A stretch of 64,000 nt of DNA from Saccharothrix sp. HUAS TT1 (GCF_040744945.1 NZ_CP160453.1:7812001-7876000), one strand, 5' to 3'; shown: positions 8,129 through 16,490, counted from the stretch's first letter. Numbers and translations: made by a program. Notes: generated from the sequence alone by a model not told the origin.

Positions 8129-8916
8129 GCGAGAACCTGCTGACCGACAACCCCGGCCTCTACGAACGGCAGTTCCCCGACCCCGACCACGTCGCCGCCC
8201 GGTTCGCGCACGACGTCGTGACCCGCTTCGGCGGGGACCCGCCGGACGGCGGCCGCGACCTGCTGGACGTCGGCTGCGGCACCGGCCGGGACGCGGGCCA
8301 CCTGGCGGGCCTCGGCTACCGGGTGGTCGGCCTGGACAGCTCGGAGCGGATGGTCGAGCACGCCCGCGAGCACCACCCGGCCGTCGCGTTCGTGCTCGGC
8401 GACATGCGGTCGTTCGGGTTGGGCCGCCGCTTCGACGTGATCACGTGCCTGGACAGCGCCCTGCTGTACTGCCACTCCAACGCCGACCTGGACGACTTCC
8501 TGCGCCGCTGCCGCGACCACCTCGAACCCGGTGGCCTGCTGGTGGCGGAGATGCGCAACGGCGCGTTCTTCCTGGGCAACACCGAACTCCTCGACGGCGT
8601 GCGCACCCGCAGCGTCGAGTGGGAGGGCGTGTCCTACACCTCGCACACCAGGCTGTGGATCGACCACGCGGACCAGCTGCTGCGCCGTCGGCGCGAGTGG
8701 TGGTGGCCCGGGGCCCAGCCGCTCGTGCAGCGCTCGGCGTGGCGGCTGCTGTTCCCGCAGGAGCTGCGGCACTTCCTGGACCTGGCCGGGTTCGACGTGC
8801 TCGCCCTGTTCGACTCGCCGGGACCGCGCACCGACGAGCCCTGGTCGGCCGACGCCGAGCTGCGCGAGGAGCTGTCCGGCGACCGGCTGCACCTCGTCGC
8901 CCGCCTGCGCCCCTGA
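8125..8916 (+). CDS. class I SAM-dependent methyltransferase
   Basis: 263 residues. Motif I is intact (LLDVGCGTGRDAGHLA, about 48-63), followed by the acidic end of strand 2 (VVGLDSSERMV) and the typical motif II/III region (LGDMRSFGL, DVITCLDSALLY, LEPGGLLVAEMRN). This is the small-molecule methyltransferase fold. No close functional assignment is possible by eye. Its place between the MFS exporter and the importer genes suggests it methylates the small peptide product or a precursor. The start overlaps the MFS stop by 4 bp. A 69-bp spacer rich in CGAACGCC-like repeats separates it from the binding-protein gene. Confidence 0.83.
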   Translation: MSENLLTDNPGLYERQFPDPDHVAARFAHDVVTRFGGDPPDGGRDLLDVGCGTGRDAGHLAGLGYRVVGLDSSERMVEHAREHHPAVAFVLGDMRSFGLGRRFDVITCLDSALLYCHSNADLDDFLRRCRDHLEPGGLLVAEMRNGAFFLGNTELLDGVRTRSVEWEGVSYTSHTRLWIDHADQLLRRRREWWWPGAQPLVQRSAWRLLFPQELRHFLDLAGFDVLALFDSPGPRTDEPWSADAELREELSGDRLHLVARLRP

Positions 8917-8985
8917 ACGCCCGCACCACCGAACGCCCGCGCCCCTGAACGCGCCCCGAACGCCTTGCCAGTGAAAGGACCCGAC

Positions 8986-10521
8986 ATGCACCACCTCAAC
9001 CGCCGCGGCTTCCTCGGCCTCACCGCCGGCCTCTCGGTCGCCGCCCTCACCGGCTGCGGCGCGACCGGCCCCACCTCGGCCGCGTCCACCCCGCGCGCCG
9101 GCGGCCGGCTGCGCGCGGCGTTCGCCGGTGGCGGGGCCAAGGAGGTGCTGGACCCGCACCTGGCGAACCTGTTCGTCGAGGCGGCCCGGTCCAAGGCGCT
9201 GTACGACAAGCTGGCCGACCTCGGCCCGGACGTCTCGGCGCAACCCAGACTCGCCGAGAAGTGGGAACCGGACGCCACCCTGACCCGCTGGCGGATCACC
9301 CTGCGGCAGGCGGCGTTCCACGACGGGCAGCCGGTGCGCGCGGACGACGTGCTGGCCAGCTACGCGCGCATCCTCGACCCGAACCGCGCGTTCCGGGCCA
9401 AGTCCAGCCTCGCGCTGATCGACCTGCCCAACAGCCGCGCGGTGGACGAGCGGACGGTGGAGTTCGCGCTCAAGCGGCCGTTCGTGGAGTTCCCGAACGC
9501 GCTGGCCGCGTTCGGCGCGTACATCGTCCCGGCGGGCGTCGAGGACTTCACCACCCCGGTCGGCTCCGGGCCGTTCGCCTTCACGTCGTTCGAGCCGGGC
9601 AAGTCGGTGCTGCTCAAGCGGCACGCGGACTACTGGGAGGGCGCGCCGCACCTGGACGAGCTGGAGTTCGTGATCGCCAACGAGGAGTCGGCGCGGGCGA
9701 ACGCGCTGCTCGGCGGCCAGGTCGAGTACGCGCACGACCTGACGCCGACCACCGCGCGCAGCCACGCGGGCAGTGACCGGATGGCGATCCACCGCGCGCC
9801 CAACAGCGCCGTGCAGGCGTTCGCGATGAAGCTGGACCGCGCGCCGTTCGACGACCGCGACCTGCGCGAGGCGTTGTTCCTGCTGGCCGACCGGCCGCAG
9901 CTGGTCGAGTCGGTGCTCGCGGGCAGCGGCCAGGTCGGCAACGACCTGTTCGGCAAGGGCTACCAGCACTACGCCGACGACATCCCGCAGCGGGCCCGCG
10001 ACCTGGACAAGGCGAAGTTCCTGATCCGCCGGGCCGGCGCGGAGGGGCTGACGGTCAAGCTGGACACGTCCACCGCCGCGGCCGGGATGGTCGAGGCCGC
10101 CACGGTGTTCGCCGACCAGGCCAAGGGCTCCGGGCTGACCATCGAGGTCGTCACCGGCAACAAGGACAGCTACTGGGCCGACACGCTCAAGAACGGCTCG
10201 CTGTCGAGCTTCCGGTCCGGCGCGATGCCGATCGAGACGCACGTCGCGCAGCGGTTGCTCAGCGGCGCGGGCACCAACGTGACCAAGTGGGCCCGGCCGG
10301 AGTTCGACGCGCTGTACGACCAGGCCGTGTCCACCGTGGACCCGGTCCGGCGCGGCGAGCTGTACCGGGAGATGCAGCGCTCGCTGCACGCCGAGGGCGG
10401 CTACCTGATGTGGGGCTTCGCGGACTGGATCGTCGGCGCGGCGCCGAACGTCGGCGGCGTCTCCACCGCGCCGGCGAACACGCTGGACTGGGCGCGGTTC
10501 GACAAGGTGTGGTTGGGGTGA
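8986..10521 (+). CDS. lipoprotein substrate-binding protein, SBP_bac_5 (peptide/nickel) family
   Basis: 511 residues. The N-terminus has a twin-arginine-like signal (NRRGFLGLT, 5-13) and a lipobox ending in Cys24 (ALTGC), so it is probably a Tat-exported lipoprotein on the outer face of the membrane. The body has family-5 binding-protein features (WRITLRQAAFHDGQPVRADDV, VGSGPFAF, YWEGAPHLDELEF). This family binds oligopeptides, nickel complexes and metal-nicotianamine/opine complexes (CntA). With two permeases and a fused ATPase directly behind it, it forms a complete importer. The ATG was chosen because AAAGGA lies 6 nt upstream. Inferred ligand: the metal-loaded product of the upstream genes. 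Confidence 0.85.
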   Translation: MHHLNRRGFLGLTAGLSVAALTGCGATGPTSAASTPRAGGRLRAAFAGGGAKEVLDPHLANLFVEAARSKALYDKLADLGPDVSAQPRLAEKWEPDATLTRWRITLRQAAFHDGQPVRADDVLASYARILDPNRAFRAKSSLALIDLPNSRAVDERTVEFALKRPFVEFPNALAAFGAYIVPAGVEDFTTPVGSGPFAFTSFEPGKSVLLKRHADYWEGAPHLDELEFVIANEESARANALLGGQVEYAHDLTPTTARSHAGSDRMAIHRAPNSAVQAFAMKLDRAPFDDRDLREALFLLADRPQLVESVLAGSGQVGNDLFGKGYQHYADDIPQRARDLDKAKFLIRRAGAEGLTVKLDTSTAAAGMVEAATVFADQAKGSGLTIEVVTGNKDSYWADTLKNGSLSSFRSGAMPIETHVAQRLLSGAGTNVTKWARPEFDALYDQAVSTVDPVRRGELYREMQRSLHAEGGYLMWGFADWIVGAAPNVGGVSTAPANTLDWARFDKVWLG

Positions 10522-11462
10522 GCCTGCGCCGGTACGCCGCCCGGCGGCTGGCCATCGGCGCGGTCCAGGTGCTCGCCGTCGTCACGGCGGTGTTCCTGCT
10601 GGTGCAGGCGCTGCCCGGGGACGCGGCGGTGGCGTTGGCCGGCGACAACCCCGACCCGGCCCGGATCGAGCGGATCCGGGCGGCGATGGGCCTGGACCGA
10701 CCGCCGCTGGAGCGGTTCGGCGAGTGGCTGCTGGGCTTGGCGCACGGCGACTTCGGCGCGTCGCTGATCTCCGGGCGGCCGGTCGCGGAGTTCCTGCACG
10801 ACGGGCTCGGCCCGACGCTCGTGCTGGCGGTGCTCGCCCTGGTGCTGCTGATCCCGCTGTCGGTGCTGCTGGGCGTGCTGGCCGCGCTGCGCGAGGGCGG
10901 GCCGCTGGACCGGGTCGTCACCGCGGTCACCGTCGGCCTGCACTCGATCCCGGAGTTCGCGCTGGCCGTGGTGCTCATCCTGGTGTTCGGGGTGCAGCTG
11001 CGGTGGCTGCCGCCGACCGCCGTCGGCGCGGACCTGCTGGCCCAACCGGCTGTGCTGGTCCTGCCGCTGGTGGTGCTGATCGCCCGGCCGCTGTGCTCGA
11101 TCAGCAGGCTGGTGCGGGCCGGGATGATCGACGCGCTGGCGTCCGACCACGTCCGGCACGCCCGGCGGCTGGGGATCGGGGAGAACCGGGTCCGGTTCGC
11201 GCACGCCCTGCCGACCGCGCTCGCGCCCGCCGTGCAGCAGGTGGCGCGGACCACCGACTGGCTGCTGGGCGGCGTGATCGTGGTCGAGGCGGTGTTCGTG
11301 ATCCCCGGTCTGGGCACCGCGCTGGTGGACTCGGTCGCGGGCCGGGACCTGCCGGTGGTGCAGGGCCTGGCGGTGGTGTTCGCGGTGACGACGGTCGTGG
11401 TGAACCTGGTCGCCGACCTGGTCGTGTTCCGCCTCGCGCCCCGATCGGTGGCGATCGCGTGA
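10518..11462 (+). CDS. ABC importer permease, DppB/NikB type
   Basis: 314 residues with the DppB-family N-terminus (RYAARRLAIGAVQVLAVVT), a periplasmic LPGDAAVALAG segment and six membrane helices. The cytoplasmic EAA loop that docks the ATPase is seen around RAGMIDALASDHVRHARRLGI. The GTG start overlaps the stop of the binding-protein gene (GTGA), and the next permease overlaps it by 4 bp. It forms the membrane channel with the next gene product and imports the ligand of the preceding lipoprotein. Confidence 0.87.
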   Translation: MSLRRYAARRLAIGAVQVLAVVTAVFLLVQALPGDAAVALAGDNPDPARIERIRAAMGLDRPPLERFGEWLLGLAHGDFGASLISGRPVAEFLHDGLGPTLVLAVLALVLLIPLSVLLGVLAALREGGPLDRVVTAVTVGLHSIPEFALAVVLILVFGVQLRWLPPTAVGADLLAQPAVLVLPLVVLIARPLCSISRLVRAGMIDALASDHVRHARRLGIGENRVRFAHALPTALAPAVQQVARTTDWLLGGVIVVEAVFVIPGLGTALVDSVAGRDLPVVQGLAVVFAVTTVVVNLVADLVVFRLAPRSVAIA

Positions 11463-12229
11463 GGGGCGTCGGCTGGCTGCTCGTGCTGGCGCCGCTGGCG
11501 CTGGCGCTGGTCGGGCCGCTGTTCGTGCCCGACGACCCGACGCGCGGCGCGCCGTTCGCGGCGAACTCGTCGCTGGGCACCGACTTCGTCGGCCGGGACG
11601 TGTGGCACCAGGTGCTGGCGGGCGGGCAGACGGTGGTGCTGGTCGCCCTGCTGGCGACGGTCCTCTCGTACCTGGCCGGCGTGCCGTGGGGCGTGGTGGC
11701 CGCGATGACCCGCCTGCGCCTGGTGGACGAGCTGCTGATGCGGCCCCTCGACCTGCTGCTCGCGGTGCCGTCGCTGCTCGTGCTGATCCTGGTGGCGGCG
11801 ATCGCCGGTCCCGGGCTGCCGGTGCTCGTCCTGGTGGTGGCGCTGGTCAACTTCCCGGACGTGGCGCGGATCTCGCGGGCCGCCGCGCTGGAGATCTCCG
11901 GTCGGCCCGCGCTGGAGGCGATGCGCCTGCAGGGCGAGACGTGGTGGCGGACGTCCGTCGTCTACACCGGGCGGTCGATGCTGCGGACGTTGGCGGCCGA
12001 CCTCGGCGTCCGGCTGACGGGCGCGCTGTACCTGGTCGCGTCGGCCAGCTTCCTGGGCGTCGGGGTGGCGCCGGACGCCGCCGACTGGGCCGTCATGGTC
12101 GACCGCAACCGGGTCGGCCTGTTCATCCAGCCGTGGGCGGTGGTGGTGCCCGCGCTGCTCGTCGTGGCGTTGTCGGTCGGGCTGAACCTGGTGTTCGACC
12201 GGGCGTTGAAGGCGGAGGCGCGGACATGA
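11459..12229 (+). CDS. ABC importer permease, DppC/NikC type
   Basis: 256 residues, slightly short for DppC proteins because the N-terminal cytoplasmic extension is missing. DppC-family marks are present: LGTDFVGRDVWHQVLAGGQTV near the N-terminus, several membrane helices, and an EAA loop (RAAALEISGRPALEAMRLQGE). The GTG start overlaps the previous gene (GTGA), and the ATPase gene overlaps its stop (ATGA). It is the second half of the importer channel. Confidence 0.85.
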   Translation: MRGVGWLLVLAPLALALVGPLFVPDDPTRGAPFAANSSLGTDFVGRDVWHQVLAGGQTVVLVALLATVLSYLAGVPWGVVAAMTRLRLVDELLMRPLDLLLAVPSLLVLILVAAIAGPGLPVLVLVVALVNFPDVARISRAAALEISGRPALEAMRLQGETWWRTSVVYTGRSMLRTLAADLGVRLTGALYLVASASFLGVGVAPDAADWAVMVDRNRVGLFIQPWAVVVPALLVVALSVGLNLVFDRALKAEART

Positions 12230-13698
12230 CGCCGGTGGTGCACGTCGAGGACCTGCGAGCGGTCGCCGGGGCGAAGACCCTGGTCGACGGGGTCAGCTTC
12301 GCGCTGGCCGCCGGGCGGGTGGTGGCGCTGGTCGGCGCGTCCGGCAGCGGGAAGACGACCACGGGGCTGGCGCTGCTCGGCGAGCACGGGCCGGGGGTGG
12401 TGGTCACCGGGCGGGTCGAGGTGACCGGGCGGGTCGGGTTCGTGCCGCAGCAGCCGTCGGCGGCGCTGAACCCGGTGCGGCGGCTGGGCGGGGTGTTCCG
12501 GGAGGTCGCGGCGCTGCACGGCGGCGACCGGGACGCGTTGATCGCCACCGCGCTGCGCCGGGCCAGGGTGCCGGTCGAGCTGCTGCGCCGCTACCCGCAC
12601 GAGCTGTCCGGCGGGCAGCAGCAGCGGGTGGTGCTGGCGCAGGCGCTGGTCGGCGACCCGGCGGTGCTCGTCGCGGACGAGCCGACCACCGGCCAGGACC
12701 CGATCACCCGGGCCGAGGTGGTGGACGAGCTCGCGTCGGTCGTGGCGCAGGGGGTGGCGCTGGTGCTGCTCACGCACGACCTGGACGTGGTGCGCGCGCT
12801 GGCGGACGAGGTGGTGGTGCTGCGCGCCGGTCAGGTCGTGGAGGCCGGACCGGTGGCCGACGTGCTCGACCGGCCGCGCACCGAGTACACCGCCGCGCTG
12901 GTGGCGGCCCAACCTCGGGTCGAGGCGCCGTCCGCCGACGCCGACGGACGGCCCCTGCTGGAGACCCGCTCGCTGACCGCGCGGCACCGCTCCACCACCG
13001 TGCTGCGCGACGTGGACGTGCGGGTCGGCGCCGGTGAGTGCCTGGCCGTGGTCGGCCGGTCCGGCAGCGGCAAGACCACGCTCGCCCGGTGCCTGGCCGG
13101 GCTGCACGCCGGGTTCACCGGCGACGTGCTGCTGGCCAGCCGCCCGCTGCCCCGGTCGCTGCGCCGCCGTTCGCGGGCCGAGCTGGCCGCCGTGCAGTAC
13201 GTGTTCCAGGACGCCCGCGCGTCGTTCGACCCGCACCGCACGGTGCTCGACCAGGTGAGCCGGACGGCCGTGCGGCTGGGCGGGGTCGCCGACGCCCGCG
13301 CGGCGGCGATGGCCGAACTGGCGGCCGTCGGCCTGGACGAGGCCACCGCGAACCGCCGACCGGCCGGCCTGTCGGGCGGGGAGCTGCAACGCGCCGCCCT
13401 GGTGCGCGCGCTGCTGGCCCGGCCCGACGTGCTGGTCTGCGACGAGATCACGTCCGGACTGGACACCCTGACCCAGGCGAGCCTGCTCGACCAGCTCGCC
13501 GCGCTGACCTGCACCGTCGTGCTGATCAGCCACGACCTGGCCGTCGTCGCGCGGCTCGCCGACCGCGTCGCCGTGCTGCACCGCGGGCACGTCGTCGAGC
13601 ACGGCCGGGCGGGCGTCGTCCTGGGCTCCCCCACCCATCCGGTGACCATCGGCCTGCTTGGCCGCGCAATGGAAGGAACAGAGGAGAAGCGGACATGA
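12226..13698 (+). CDS. fused tandem ABC ATPase (DppD-DppF type)
   Basis: 490 residues with two complete nucleotide-binding domains on one chain. Domain 1 has Walker A GASGSGKTT (37-45), signature LSGGQQQR (127-134) and Walker B VLVADEP. Domain 2 has Walker A GRSGSGKTT (277-285), signature LSGGELQR (382-389) and VLVCDE (402-407). Together they replace the separate OppD and OppF (CntD and CntF) subunits of other peptide/metal-complex importers and energise the two permeases encoded just upstream. Domain 2 has DEIT instead of the commoner DEPT after Walker B. The gene overlaps its neighbours by ATGA on both sides. Confidence 0.88.
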   Translation: MTPVVHVEDLRAVAGAKTLVDGVSFALAAGRVVALVGASGSGKTTTGLALLGEHGPGVVVTGRVEVTGRVGFVPQQPSAALNPVRRLGGVFREVAALHGGDRDALIATALRRARVPVELLRRYPHELSGGQQQRVVLAQALVGDPAVLVADEPTTGQDPITRAEVVDELASVVAQGVALVLLTHDLDVVRALADEVVVLRAGQVVEAGPVADVLDRPRTEYTAALVAAQPRVEAPSADADGRPLLETRSLTARHRSTTVLRDVDVRVGAGECLAVVGRSGSGKTTLARCLAGLHAGFTGDVLLASRPLPRSLRRRSRAELAAVQYVFQDARASFDPHRTVLDQVSRTAVRLGGVADARAAAMAELAAVGLDEATANRRPAGLSGGELQRAALVRALLARPDVLVCDEITSGLDTLTQASLLDQLAALTCTVVLISHDLAVVARLADRVAVLHRGHVVEHGRAGVVLGSPTHPVTIGLLGRAMEGTEEKRT

Positions 13699-14246
13699 GC
13701 CTGTACCACCGCGAAGTGGGGCCCTACGAGGTCCGCCGGGCGACGGAGAACGACCTGGCCGGGGCGCGCAGCGTCATGCTGGACACGTTCTACCAGGAGT
13801 TCGGCTACGGCTACCGGCCCGAGTGGCACGGTGACGTGATCGACCTGGACGGCGCTTACCTGCGCCCCGAGCGGCACGCGCTGTTCGTGGCGTGCAAGGG
13901 GGACGAGGTGGTGGCGACCACCGGCGTGCGCGCGACGGCCCCGGCCAGCCCGCCGCACCCGGCCTGGCTGGCCGAGCGCTACCCGGACGGCAGCACGGCC
14001 CAGCTGTTCCGGGTCTACGTGCGGCCCGAGCACCGGCGCAGCGGGCTGGCGCGGGCGCTGGTCGACCTGGCGACCCGGTTCGTGGCGCGGACGCCGGGCT
14101 ACGAGCGGCTGTACCTGCACACCGACACCAGGATCGCGGGCGCCGAGCCGTTCTGGCGGTCCGTGGCGTCCGAGGTGCACGACGCGCGTGACGGCGACCC
14201 CATCACGTTCCAGACCGTCCACTTCGAGATCCCGCTCGGATCCTAG
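13695..14246 (+). CDS. GNAT-family N-acetyltransferase
   Basis: 183 residues. The acetyl-CoA binding motif A is seen as LFRVYVRPEHRRSGLARALVDLATRF (family form V-x-P-x-x-R-x-x-G-x-G/A). It begins at an ATGA overlap with the ABC ATPase and ends the operon. Its TAG stop shares the tetranucleotide CTAG with the stop of the convergent NmrA-like gene. Likely roles are N-acetylation of a free amine in the peptide product, or self-protection; the substrate is unknown. Confidence 0.8.
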   Translation: MSLYHREVGPYEVRRATENDLAGARSVMLDTFYQEFGYGYRPEWHGDVIDLDGAYLRPERHALFVACKGDEVVATTGVRATAPASPPHPAWLAERYPDGSTAQLFRVYVRPEHRRSGLARALVDLATRFVARTPGYERLYLHTDTRIAGAEPFWRSVASEVHDARDGDPITFQTVHFEIPLGS

Positions 14247-15085
14247 GGCCCCAGCAGGTCGGCCAGGGACGTGGCCGGGCGACCGGTCAGGTCGGGGACG
14301 GCGGTGCTGACGCGCGCCAGCTCGCCGTTCCCGATCGCGGTGTAGGTGGAGACCCAGGCGTCGACCTGCCAGTCCGGCGCCTGGTAGCGGGCGCGCGAGC
14401 GGTACGCCTCGGCCACCGTCTCCGGGTGGTAGGTGATCGGCCGGCCGGTGGTCCTCGCGAGCACGGCCGCGACCTCGTGCAGCGTCAGCGCTTCCGGCCC
14501 GGTCAGGTCGTAGGTGCGGCCGAGGTGCGGCCGGGGGTCGGTGAGGACGGCGGTGGCGGCGTCGGCGATGTCGTCCTGCGCCACGGCGGCCACCCGCCCG
14601 TCACCGGCCGGGCCGCGCAGCACGTCGTCGTCGCCGACCAGGTGCGGGAAGAAGTCGGCGTAGAGGTTGTCGCGCAGGAACGTGAAGCCGACGCCGGTGG
14701 CCCGGACGTGCTGCTCGGTGGCCCAGTGGTCGCGGGCGAGGGTGAAGGTGGCGTCCTCGGCGGCGGAGGCGAAGGAGGTGTAGACGAGGTGTTCGACGCC
14801 CGCTGCCGCCGCGGCGTCCACGAAGGCGCGGTGCTGGTCGACGCGGTCGGCCGATTCGGAGGCCGAGACCATGAGGACGGTCGGGATGCCGTCGAGGGCC
14901 CGGCGGACGGCGTCGCGGTCGGCGAACCCGGCCGTCGCGGTGGTGGCCGCCGGCAGGTGGGGCGCGCGGGCCGGGTCGCGGACCAGCAGGAGTTGCGCGT
15001 GCCCGGCGGCGGCGAGGCGGCGGGCGATCCGCCCGCCCAGGTGCCCGGTGGCTCCGGTGACGGCGATCAGGGGCCGGGCTGGCAT
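14243..15085 (-). CDS. NAD(P)H-binding NmrA/QOR2-like atypical SDR
   Basis: 280 residues. The nucleotide-binding glycine motif TGATGHLGG (10-18) stands at the N-terminus, followed by the extended SDR pattern with HLVYTSFASA and FTFLRDNLYADFF, which is characteristic of the QOR2/NmrA-like group. These proteins act as quinone or flavin reductases or as redox-sensing binders. It is convergent with the metallophore operon and shares the CTAG at the stop codons. Upstream lie three TTCGACT heptamers spaced by exactly 11 bp, a possible binding site for a regulator. ATG start at 15085; a preceding GGGAGGAA-like stretch fits a ribosome binding site. Confidence 0.8.
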   Translation of the reverse strand: MPARPLIAVTGATGHLGGRIARRLAAAGHAQLLLVRDPARAPHLPAATTATAGFADRDAVRRALDGIPTVLMVSASESADRVDQHRAFVDAAAAAGVEHLVYTSFASAAEDATFTLARDHWATEQHVRATGVGFTFLRDNLYADFFPHLVGDDDVLRGPAGDGRVAAVAQDDIADAATAVLTDPRPHLGRTYDLTGPEALTLHEVAAVLARTTGRPITYHPETVAEAYRSRARYQAPDWQVDAWVSTYTAIGNGELARVSTAVPDLTGRPATSLADLLGP

Positions 15086-15118
15086 GCGGTTCCTCCCGGT
15101 CGGGGCAGGGCAGTCGCA

Positions 15119-15147
15119 TTCGACTGCCGTTCGACTACTTTTCGACT
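15119..15147. repeat. three direct heptamer repeats at 11-bp spacing (operator candidate)
   Basis: TTCGACT occurs at 15119, 15130 and 15141, that is on the same DNA face at helical spacing. SARP-family activators bind heptamer direct repeats with this 11-bp period. The array lies 34 bp before the start codon of the NmrA-like gene and 153 bp before the PL3 gene. Confidence 0.5.
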
Positions 15148-15178
15148 ATTGAGCCGGAACAGCAACAATACTCGCTCA

Positions 15179-15210
15179 TTCACGTGCGTGAACGTTCTGT
15201 CGATTTCGAC
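15179..15210. promoter_or_regulatory. two small palindromes in the PL3 promoter region
   Basis: TTCACGTGCGTGAA (15179-15192, arms of 6 bp around TG) and GTCGATTTCGAC (15199-15210, arms of 5 bp) stand upstream of the pectate lyase gene. They are operator candidates of unknown partner. Confidence 0.35.
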
Positions 15211-15229
15211 AAGTCCGGGTTACCCTCGC

Positions 15230-15243
15230 TGGGAGCGCTCCCA
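15230..15243 (+). promoter_or_regulatory. CebR/CelR-type operator
   Basis: The perfect 14-bp palindrome TGGGAGCGCTCCCA is identical to the operator known for the LacI-family cellobiose regulators CebR (Streptomyces) and CelR (Thermobifida). It lies 57 bp before the start codon of the CBM2-PL3 pectate lyase and just after a weak TACCCT -10-like box (15221-15226), where a repressor would block transcription until cello-oligosaccharide is present. Confidence 0.85.
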
Positions 15244-15299
15244 GAAATACCGCCGCCGGGGAGTTGTTCCCCTGATCCCTGCTCGCGAGGAGGCGACGC

Positions 15300-16490
15300 A
15301 TGAGTCCGCGCAAGAGAACGGGTCGGATCGCGGCGGTCACGGCTGCCGCGTCGGTCACGGCGATGGCCGCGGCGCTGGTGGTCGGCGCTGGTCAGAGCGC
15401 CTACGCGGCGGTCGGGTGCCGGGTCGACTACGCCGTTGCCAACCAGTGGGGCGGCGGCTTCGGCGCCAACGTCGCCATCACCAATCTCGGTGACGCGATG
15501 TCGAGCTGGACGCTGGAGTGGAGTTTCACCGCGGGTCAGCGGGTCGATCAGCTGTGGGGCGGGGAATTCACCCAGTCGGGCAGCATCGTGACCGTGCGGA
15601 ACAGCGCGTGGAACGGGTCGCTCGCCACCGGCGCGACCACGACGCCCGGGTTCAACGGGTCGTGGTCCGGCTCGAACCCGGCGCCTTCGTCGTTCAAGCT
15701 GAACGGCGTCGCGTGCACCGGTTCGACCACCGGCACGTCGACCACCACGACCACGCGGACGACCACCACCACTACGTCGACCACGACTACGACGACGTCG
15801 CAGCCGGGTGGCGGGGACGGGAGCGGTCCGTGGCCGTCGGACACGGGCAGTGTGCACCAGACGACGACGCGGAACGTGGGGTCGTACTTCAACGGGGGGA
15901 TGAAGCGGCACTACGGGATCGGTGACGGTGGTCAGGGCGAGAGCCAGGACCCGATGTTCGTGGTGGCCAACGGCGGGACGATCGAGAACGTGATCCTGGA
16001 CGCGCCGGCGGGTGACGGGATCCACTGCGAGGGGTCGTGCACGATCCGCAACGTGTGGTGGAACGACGTGGGCGAGGACGCGGCGACGTTCAAGGCGACC
16101 GGTTCGTCGGCGACGTACCTGGTCGACGGTGGTGGGGCGCGGTCGGCGTCGGACAAGGTGTTCCAGCACAACGGGGCGGGGACGTTGACGATCCGCGACT
16201 TCCAGGTCAGCGGTGCGGGCAAGTTGTACCGGGCGTGCGGGAACTGCTCGTCGTCCTACCAGCGGCACGTGGTGATGGACGGGGTGACGGCGCGGTCGAC
16301 GAAGGTGTTGGCGGGGATCAACACCAACTGGGGTGACACGGCGCGGTTCTCGCGGATCACGGTGTACGGCAGCACGACGATCTGCGAGAAGTACCAGGGC
16401 GTGCCGAAGGGTTCGGAGCCGAAGAAGATCGGTGAGGGCGCGGACGGGAGGAACTGCTTCTACTCCGCTTCCGACATCACCCAGCGCTAG
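15300..16490 (+). CDS. secreted CBM2 - PL3 pectate lyase
   Basis: 396 residues. A signal peptide with a basic start (SPRKRTGR) ends near Ala37. A CBM2 cellulose-binding module follows (about 38-139, bounded by Cys40 and Cys139, with WGGGFGANVAITN and surface Trp residues). Then comes a Thr-rich linker (about 140-175) and a PL3-family pectate lyase domain (176-396) with the family pattern CTIRNVWWNDVGEDAATFK and a right-handed beta-helix repeat. PL3 enzymes cleave polygalacturonate by beta-elimination with calcium. The cellulose module would hold the enzyme on plant cell walls. A CebR/CelR operator sits in its promoter, so cellobiose control is likely. A strong stem-loop follows the gene. Confidence 0.9.
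   Translation: MSPRKRTGRIAAVTAAASVTAMAAALVVGAGQSAYAAVGCRVDYAVANQWGGGFGANVAITNLGDAMSSWTLEWSFTAGQRVDQLWGGEFTQSGSIVTVRNSAWNGSLATGATTTPGFNGSWSGSNPAPSSFKLNGVACTGSTTGTSTTTTTRTTTTTTSTTTTTTSQPGGGDGSGPWPSDTGSVHQTTTRNVGSYFNGGMKRHYGIGDGGQGESQDPMFVVANGGTIENVILDAPAGDGIHCEGSCTIRNVWWNDVGEDAATFKATGSSATYLVDGGGARSASDKVFQHNGAGTLTIRDFQVSGAGKLYRACGNCSSSYQRHVVMDGVTARSTKVLAGINTNWGDTARFSRITVYGSTTICEKYQGVPKGSEPKKIGEGADGRNCFYSASDITQR

Noticed and set aside
10259..11608. Long open frame on the minus strand opposite the ABC permease genes.
   Set aside because: Its protein is Ser/Thr/Arg-rich with no domain; such shadow frames are expected at this GC, and the plus-strand permeases are clearly real.
15740..15830. Thr-codon-rich ACCACGACG repeats in the PL3 gene (and at 37370-37420, 42520-42560) might be taken for CRISPR or microsatellites.
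   Set aside because: They encode Thr-rich linkers between catalytic and CBM2 modules, a normal feature of secreted actinobacterial glycanases.
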